Positions 43,775 to 49,281 of a stretch of 49,281 nt of DNA are shown here, piece after piece (position 1 is the first letter of the stretch; the number at the start of each line of letters is the position of its first letter). The notes under the pieces were generated by a model, which saw nothing but the letters and a program-made list of their open reading frames with translations, was not told where the DNA came from and made no database searches. This DNA is from Rostrohypoxylon terebratum (taxonomy: Eukaryota > Ascomycota > Sordariomycetes > Xylariales > Hypoxylaceae): contig MU386008.1 of the NCBI GenBank assembly GCA_022497145.1, forward strand, positions 1 through 49,281, read 5' to 3'. A program made the position numbers and the translations under genes.

Positions 43775-45778
43775 TCACCAGCCGAATGACTCGGTATGCA
43801 GTGTGATGATATCAGCTTCGCCGGCCATCACTTTCTTCTGGGCACTCGATGCCGCGTTTGCGAGATCTGTCCTTAGACTTTCTGGACCACAACCTAGGAA
43901 AGTGTTAGTATCGGCTTCAATTTCTAGAATGCAACTTTACGAATGCGACTTACCCAGAATAAAACACCGCCGCGCAGTTAGGAGCGATGGGATCAAGTCG
44001 GGCAAGCATGGGCGTTGGGTATGAACTTGTCCTAATTTTGGACTAACAGTCGTCGTGCTCTTCTCGCTTGGCTTACCAGCGACGACCTCCTTCTCGGAAT
44101 TCTTTTCTGAGTCGGTACTTGCTATCGCCGGTGAGGTCGAGTTCGTCACGAAGAAGTCGACTTGAATCAGATCCGGGTGAGCGTTGATGAGAGGTTCCAG
44201 CTCATCTGCTATCCATTGAATCTGGCTGGCATATCGAACCATCCAAACGAGACGGATGTTCTTGGCCGTTGCTGAACCATCCGCAACGCGCTCAGCAGTA
44301 TGCATGATCCACGGGAGACACGCTGATATCCCACTGCCACCTGCGACGAATATCAGGGACTCGTATAGAGCGGGTACATCCTCAACTACGCCTCCGTATG
44401 GGCCGTCAATGTGGATGGACATAGCTGGGCCTCGGTCTTCGACGATGTCGTGATTCTCAACGGACTTCAATAAGTCTAGTGTGAGGCCTTGGTGCGCTCG
44501 GACATACAATACCATTTCTTGTACTTCCGTGCCTCTCTCGGCACCTGCGCTTGAGCGCTTTGGTAAGTTCGCAATTGTAAAAGGGTGGTTCTGCAGAAGG
44601 GAGAGGTGAGGGATCCGGATCCAGCAATGCTGGCCAGGCTTCCACTGGAAATCCGCCGGTGCCAGGATCGTAACTTTGGTCATCCCACCCGGAAGCTCTT
44701 CAACCCTCGACGGGAGGCCGTGGAACCAGTCTCGGAAAATACTAAAAGTCTGCCACTTGTAGAAGAGACGTGCCAGACACGAAGCTAGCCATATTGCGAG
44801 CGTTGCGTATAGGTAAACCCACGAGTCTTTCTCCTGGTCCGAATGCCAGAATAGGAGGCCTAGATATACTACGTACATCGGGATGTGGAGCCGGTAGAAG
44901 AAATTATAGAATCGGTGTCGAATCCATGGGATGGAGAGAACGACAATGCCAACTAGGATTCCTAAAGGTGGAGTTCCGGTATACTATGTATAGCAGTGTG
45001 TTAACTAAGACAGATCGTGAAAAAGAGGGTTTAGGTTACATACCTCCATCCCGCCGGGTTTATAATATTGCTTTCTTAACGCAGCCGGTCCGCCATCTCT
45101 CAGGGGCTGAACAATAAAAGGTACAGTATGGACGATGCTTAGGAACAGACACATGTACGATACCCAACGATGGAAAACGTTCAGCTTCTCGTGGCTGATG
45201 CCTGTGAGCATGGTTATGAAGTTGACTTTTCCGGCGAGAGCGACGATAATAGGGGTCAGCGCCTGGGCCATCAATCCCGTCCTCACGGCTAGCGGCGGGG
45301 AGCCGTAGCCCCGGCGTCCGCGGTAATAGGGGTGGACCAAGAACGTCATCAATAGGAGGAACAACGAGGTTATCGCGAGGAAGCCCAATGTCCCCAGGGA
45401 CAGGAAGCCAAAGTAATCGGATACGCGCCCCTTCGAGTGGCGATAGTTGACGAAGCGACATATAGCCAGGAACTTATGCCTAAGTGTTGTTTTTCCGGAT
45501 CGCTGTTGCTGTTGTCGCTGAGCAGAGGCTCCGGAGCGCGCTACTCGATTCCGATACAGACGATAGGCATATACAACCATAGCTACGCCGATGGTAGCAA
45601 GGTAATACCAAGTCGCGTAGTGTCCGTAATCGTATTGATGGTCGTACGACACTGCAGCCTGAGAGGCCTGGTGTGCGGCTTTGAAAGCCGCGCAGGCGTC
45701 GCTGTCGCATCTCGGGTCAGATAGGGGAAGATCGGTCACGTTCCCCGTGCTAGGGGTATCGCCCATTGACATCGGCAT
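43775..45778 (-). CDS. Ferric/cupric reductase transmembrane component (FRE family)
   Basis: Exons 45778-45044, 44983-43954 and 43893-43775 give 627 residues; both introns are 60 bp (GTATGT…ATAG and GTAAGT…CTAG, branch ACTAAC). FRE proteins pass electrons from NADPH via FAD and two hemes to extracellular Fe(III) or Cu(II) before uptake. About seven membrane helices occur in the first 315 residues. The bis-heme histidines are His203/His217 and His278/His292, each pair 14 apart. The FAD motif HPFTIAN is at 378-384. NADPH-binding motifs are GPYGG (439-443), VAGGSGIS (458-465) and the C-terminal CFILGCGPESLRTD rebuilt across the last intron; the protein ends FGW. An insert of about 50 Ser/Thr/Lys-rich residues lies before the last motif. 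Met/Asp-rich N-terminus MPMSMGDTP may bind metal. It is divergent from a Ctr copper transporter, which supports a shared metal-uptake role. Confidence 0.93.
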
Positions 45779-46884
45779 CCTCGCCGTCGCTTTTGTCGTG
45801 TTGTTTTTGTGACAAGCACATACGAATCCTTTCTAGGAGGAGGAATGTAGTTGACGGAAAGAGGGGACATTCCGGTCAACGACAAGTTCTGAGACGGTAC
45901 AGACATTTTGTACTCGTTCGGATGAACCTTATGTTGGTAATGCGTACGAGGTGATTTGAGTTGGTAACAGCGTACTGCGACCGGTTAATTGTGGATGAAT
46001 GTGCGACACGCAAGGATTTATATAATAAACACTACCGCACTATGCTCATTTTGGAGAGGTGGAAGAAGGTTCATCGGTCGTTCGCACCCATCGAGAGGCG
46101 TTCTAGAAATATCCAATATGGATATCCTGGTGGTTTACATACTGGCTACCACCTAAGTTCGTGGATGCTATTCGCGTCCCGGAGAGCTGGTAACACATAA
46201 CACATAACACACAGAGTCACGCCAAGACATTTCGCTTTTTCTGATCGGGTTGCGCACCTACATGCAGGTGAATTTCCTGGCCAGAAGGATTTCAGAACAA
46301 GCTACTAACCTAGGACATTTGAGGAAAAGTTAGAAATTGGCGAAAAGATATATAGGAAAGATAGAGATGATAGCGCTTTCACATGGTACGAGTCTACGAG
46401 AAAGTTTCCAAGGAAAAGGTGTGGAATTACTATAAGAGGAATCGCGGCAATCGCAGCTGAGGTAGGGAGGACCGTTGCGGAGCATTATAACCAGCGCAAA
46501 TGTGCTCACTCCTATTCCTATACTGGGCAATCAACCCCTGTCGCCCTCCCGCAACTTCCCTTCTAACAGTTCCGAGTGGCTGACCATGGATGTATACGGT
46601 ACACCCAGCACAAGCCGTCTTCAGCCCTCTGTCTAAGACATTCACCTATGTCTGAATGTACCTCTATAAATATGCGAACTCCGCTATTAAATTGACGGGT
46701 GTCCCCGTTCTCCCATCTTCATATGACAATAGATTGCGGATCCAGGTATTCGGAAATCCGTGCGTGTCATAACTAGAGCGAACCGCAGCCGACAATTTAA
46801 CATTTCCGTCCGACGCTTTGTCAAAACTCTAACTGTCGCATTTCCCCATCGCATTCGCATTTTCGAACCATTACTATAATAAGG
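45779..46884. promoter_or_regulatory. Divergent promoter region of ferric reductase and Ctr copper transporter
   Basis: 1106 bp separate the two start codons. Head-to-head placement of a metalloreductase and a copper importer suggests common metal-responsive control. An exact Mac1/Cuf1-type TTTGCTC copper-response element was not seen; the nearest by eye is TGTGCTCA near 46500. GATA-type sites (TATCC/GGATA pairs around 46110-46125) fit iron-responsive GATA repressors but are too common to be evidence. ORFs here are not gene-like. Confidence 0.5.
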
Positions 46885-47786
46885 ATGGATACCATGTCGG
46901 GTATGACCATGACCATGTCCATGGATATGTCATCTACGGCTACAGCCACAGCCACAGCTGCAGCAGCAACATCAACGGCGGCGTCGATGGATATGAGCAG
47001 TATGTCGATGGGAGATAGTAGCAGTTGCAAAATTTCCGTAAGTCTTCAATCTTTAGTCCTTCAGGCATCTCCACTAGAGACAAAGAACATAGATACTAAC
47101 ATGTAGATAGATGCTTTGGAACTGGTACACGGTCGACTCGTGTTTCCTAGCATCAACATGGCACGTCAGGTCGTCTGGCATGTTTGCCGGTTCCTGCATC
47201 GGCGTTATCCTGTTGACTATGTCCCTGGAATTTCTCCGCCGCACCGTTAAGGAGTACGATCGCTATCTAATTCGGAAACATAATTCAGCCCTTATCGCCG
47301 CTACTATAACGACGTCTTCTAAGGATAGCGATAGTAAGGACGCTGGAGCGAGCGCGGCACCTATCAACCCGACCGCAAGGAACTCAGGAGGCTTTAGACC
47401 AACTATACTTGAGCAAGCTATTCGGGCGTTGTTACACATGGTTCAGTTCGCTGTGGCATATTTCATCATGTTGTAAGTCCTCGCCAGATATCTAACTCCC
47501 GTTCCATCCACGGAAAAACCCAACTGCTCTCATGTAAGATGAAGTAACGTTCCTTAAGTAGCTAACTGCCGCAAATAGATTAGCAATGTACTTCAACGGT
47601 TATATCATCATCTGCATCTTTATCGGGGCCTACATTGGTTCTTTCATCTTCCATTGGGAATACATGGACGCAGGGTAAGCACGATCTCTTTGCTCTATGT
47701 CGTCTATTATCGTGATGCTGATCCTTTCATTTCAAAGACGCGGTGCGACAAGTGCCAGTCAAGAACCCACTGTGTGCTGCGCCTAG
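46885..47786 (+). CDS. Ctr-family copper transporter
   Basis: Four exons: 46885-47037, 47111-47472, 47579-47674 and 47738-47786, giving 219 residues. Donors are GTAAG, acceptors ATAG, AATAG and AAAG. Ctr proteins form trimers that import Cu(I). The N-terminus is Met-rich (MDTMSGMTMTMSMDMSS and MDMSSMSMGD), the usual extracellular copper-binding part. Three membrane helices follow: about 72-90 (GMFAGSCIGVILLTMSLEFL), 155-176 and 180-197. The second carries the selectivity motif M-x3-M (Met171, Met175), restored by splicing. The third carries G-x3-G (IGAYIGSF). The short last exon encodes ATSASQEPTVCCA, a C-terminal Cys-Cys cluster of the type used to hand copper to chaperones. The cytosolic loop between helices 1 and 2 is long and Ser/Ala-rich. 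Divergent from the ferric reductase. Confidence 0.93.
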
Positions 47787-48303
47787 GTCGGCTGTTATCG
47801 TGGCGAGGAGTACCACAACATTTTCTTCGTCACACGTCAAATCGGATGGGAAGGAAGTTAGCCTATGAGTTTGGATACTCACTCGCGTAGGTAGAGCGAT
47901 ATGGTGGTGTCCATACGGGAAATTTTTTAATAAGGGATGTGACTGTTCTTGTACGACGAGGCAGCTTGATGTGTATTTGTTTAGGCAGGTAGGAAATACC
48001 TTTGGCCTATATAGTCAATAGATATTTAGTCAGAAGTTAGATCATTTGTACCCCTATCTAAGATCGTTTTTCACATATCATGGGAAAATAGGAGCTAAGG
48101 GGGACAGTATCCTTAAACCATTGTGTCCGAAGTACCGATACGGTAATTCCCCACCTACGAGAATCATTCTAGGTATGCATAGAAACGATGAAAACTAGGA
48201 ACAAATAATACCCCCGAAATGGGTTTCCAACCTATATTTTACGTGACATAATTATAGTTCGTCGGTGACGTTTACTTTTATCATGACATATCCAACCATA
48301 ATT

Positions 48304-48325
48304 TAACCCTAACCCTAACCCTAGG
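48304..48325. repeat. Interstitial telomere-like array (CCCTAA)x3
   Basis: Three perfect CCCTAA-type units followed by CCCTAGG; fungal telomeres are usually TTAGGG/CCCTAA. It lies about 1 kb from the right window edge. Confidence 0.85.
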
Positions 48326-48485
48326 TTAAGGTAACTCCTCAGCTTTCATCAACCAACCGAACAATTTAAGACTGGAGTGGTTTAGTAGGGGGATTTCACG
48401 GGATGTTCAAGATTGTATTCTTCCACTTATAAGTTAACTCAGTCAATACATCTAGTGTAGGAGGTAGGGTTCAATTATTAAAGAT

Positions 48486-48501
48486 TCAGGGTTAGGGTTA
48501 T
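48486..48501. repeat. Short TTAGGG-type array, opposite orientation
   Basis: TCAGGGTTAGGGTTAT, about two units, inverted relative to the array 160 bp to the left. Too short to be significant alone; notable as one of a pair. Confidence 0.55.
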
Positions 48502-48828
48502 AGACCTGTATTACGTAAGGTTCTTCTGAATTACTAATCTTCAACAATATCAGATGTGATGCCAAATATCTTTCAATGCTCCTCTTCATTGCAATTCAAA
48601 AATCATGGATTGTCATAAAAGCCATTGTCGTGTAAGTAACCATTCAAAACCTACTTATCACTTCCATACTGGATTTTGTTGTAATCATCAGACTTTCTTT
48701 CAATTTATGAGCAACCGGTAAAATAGGTGGATTCTTCAAACATGCTACCTAGATCTCCCATCGATATAAATATGAACTATCCCCTCAAATAGTTCACTAT
48801 ATTATCAATCTTCTCGCTTGGGAGACAA

Positions 48829-49281
48829 CTAAGGTTTCCAGAGCAAGAAATCCTTTGCCGGAAATTTGACATAGCCCTTCCCGGTAACGAAGGTCTGATC
48901 CCAAGGTCCCTGCCTTGGATCATTGACCAAGTCAAGGAAGAGCGCTGCATGGCCGGTACCACTGAGATCAGAAGTCACATAAGATCCATCTTCGTGTCTC
49001 TCATCGATATAATAGAATCTATGGAAATTTTGTTAGTCGTGTGGTTATCACCTCGGTAGCAACATCTCCATCTATTTAATTTCGGCAGTATTTGATTGAA
49101 AAAGTTTCACTTACTTGTACGGTTTATCGTTGTATATGGATACAGCAAGGTGCTTGATCATGTTTGCTGTAGCGCCCTTTTGCACTAGGTAAGCTAACAT
49201 ACCAGTATGCGCACATACCAGGTGCGGTCCACTTACCATTTTTGACAAATCCTTAATATCACCACCACCTTCAAAATTTAA
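48829..49281 (-). CDS. Unrecognised protein, 5'-partial; shares its upstream segment with the left-edge gene
   Basis: Exons 49281-49115 (open at the window edge) and 49018-48829, with a 96-bp intron (GTAAGT…CATAG). At least 119 residues are encoded up to the TAG at 48829-48831. The frame is open from the first base, so translation may start outside; the first in-window ATG is at 49239. The first about 31 residues (including SKMVSGPHLVCAHTGMLAY) are identical to the left-edge gene, encoded by the 92-bp inverted repeat. After that the sequences are unrelated. The rest contains AVSIYNDKPYKFYYIDERH joined across the intron, GHAALFLDLVNDP and the end PAKDFLLWKP. No family recognised, no membrane segment, no cysteine pattern. 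Clean splicing with a long frame on both sides of the intron supports a real gene. It could be intact, unlike its left-hand counterpart. Confidence 0.65.
49190..49281 (-). repeat. Right copy of 92-bp perfect terminal inverted repeat
   Basis: Exact reverse complement of 3-94. It is coding in the right-edge gene in the same frame as in the left-edge gene. The match reaches the last base of the window. Confidence 0.95.

Larger units (their letters stand above)
47787..48828. other. Intergenic region with telomere-like arrays
   Basis: AT-rich, about 1 kb between the copper transporter and the right-edge gene. It contains two short telomere-like arrays in opposite orientations (48304-48325 and 48486-48501). 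No gene recognised. Confidence 0.6.

Noticed and set aside
43775..43954. Ferric reductase ending at an early stop near 43937
   Set aside because: A consensus 60-bp intron (43894-43953) restores the conserved CGPESL motif and the terminal FGW, so the longer spliced model is correct.
1..49281. Whole window as a giant mobile element or linear plasmid bounded by terminal inverted repeats
   Set aside because: The repeats are coding in both genes, no tyrosine recombinase, transposase, family-B DNA polymerase or integrase gene is present, and the interior is mainly core housekeeping genes.

Overview
This window is nuclear DNA of a filamentous ascomycete (Pezizomycotina, probably Sordariomycetes; class-level placement is inference). 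The evidence is short introns (51-159 bp) with GTRAGT-type donors and CTAAC/CTGAC-type branch sites, long intergenic spaces, two HET-domain genes, a fungal nitroalkane-oxidase relative, a divergent ferric reductase/Ctr copper transporter pair, and TTAGGG-type telomeric motifs. No bacterial operon structure, rRNA or convincing tRNA was seen.

Layout. 1-0.75 kb: a broken, partial trypsin-like protease gene running in from the left edge. 1.4-2.5 kb: an MDR oxidoreductase. 3.5-8.9 kb: a 1781-residue disordered protein. 13.0-14.4 kb: an IFRD-family protein. 17.1-19.8 kb: an FHA-domain protein with a C-terminal membrane anchor. 20-33 kb looks accessory: a GC-richer block of unknown origin, a 100-residue zinc-ribbon gene, a nitroalkane oxidase homologue, an SDR pseudogene split by a solo LTR, and two convergent HET-domain genes. 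33.4-37.6 kb is core: Lst8 (TOR complex subunit) and a Scy1-like pseudokinase. 38.2-39.8 kb: a secreted FAD-linked oxidase. 41.5-42.8 kb: homoserine kinase. 43.8-47.8 kb: ferric reductase and Ctr copper transporter, transcribed divergently from a 1.1 kb gap. 48.8-49.3 kb: a partial two-exon gene entering from the right edge.

The two window ends are identical: positions 3-94 and 49190-49281 form a perfect 92-bp inverted repeat. In both copies the repeat is read in the same open frame and runs inward into a gene. The left gene then becomes a serine-protease domain, the right gene an unrelated unrecognised domain. The genome therefore appears to carry at least two genes with an identical upstream coding segment and different C-terminal parts, and the window probably ends where an assembly could not resolve that shared segment. 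Short telomere-like arrays lie about 0.8-1 kb from the right edge.

The other notable structure is the SDR locus. A 447-bp TG...CA element with a 5-bp target duplication (CCATG) sits in the 3' part of a short-chain dehydrogenase gene that also has an in-frame stop; its final exon is still recognisable on the far side of the insertion. The decayed genes, the solo LTR and the HET genes mark 20-33 kb as the less stable part of the window, set between conserved housekeeping genes.
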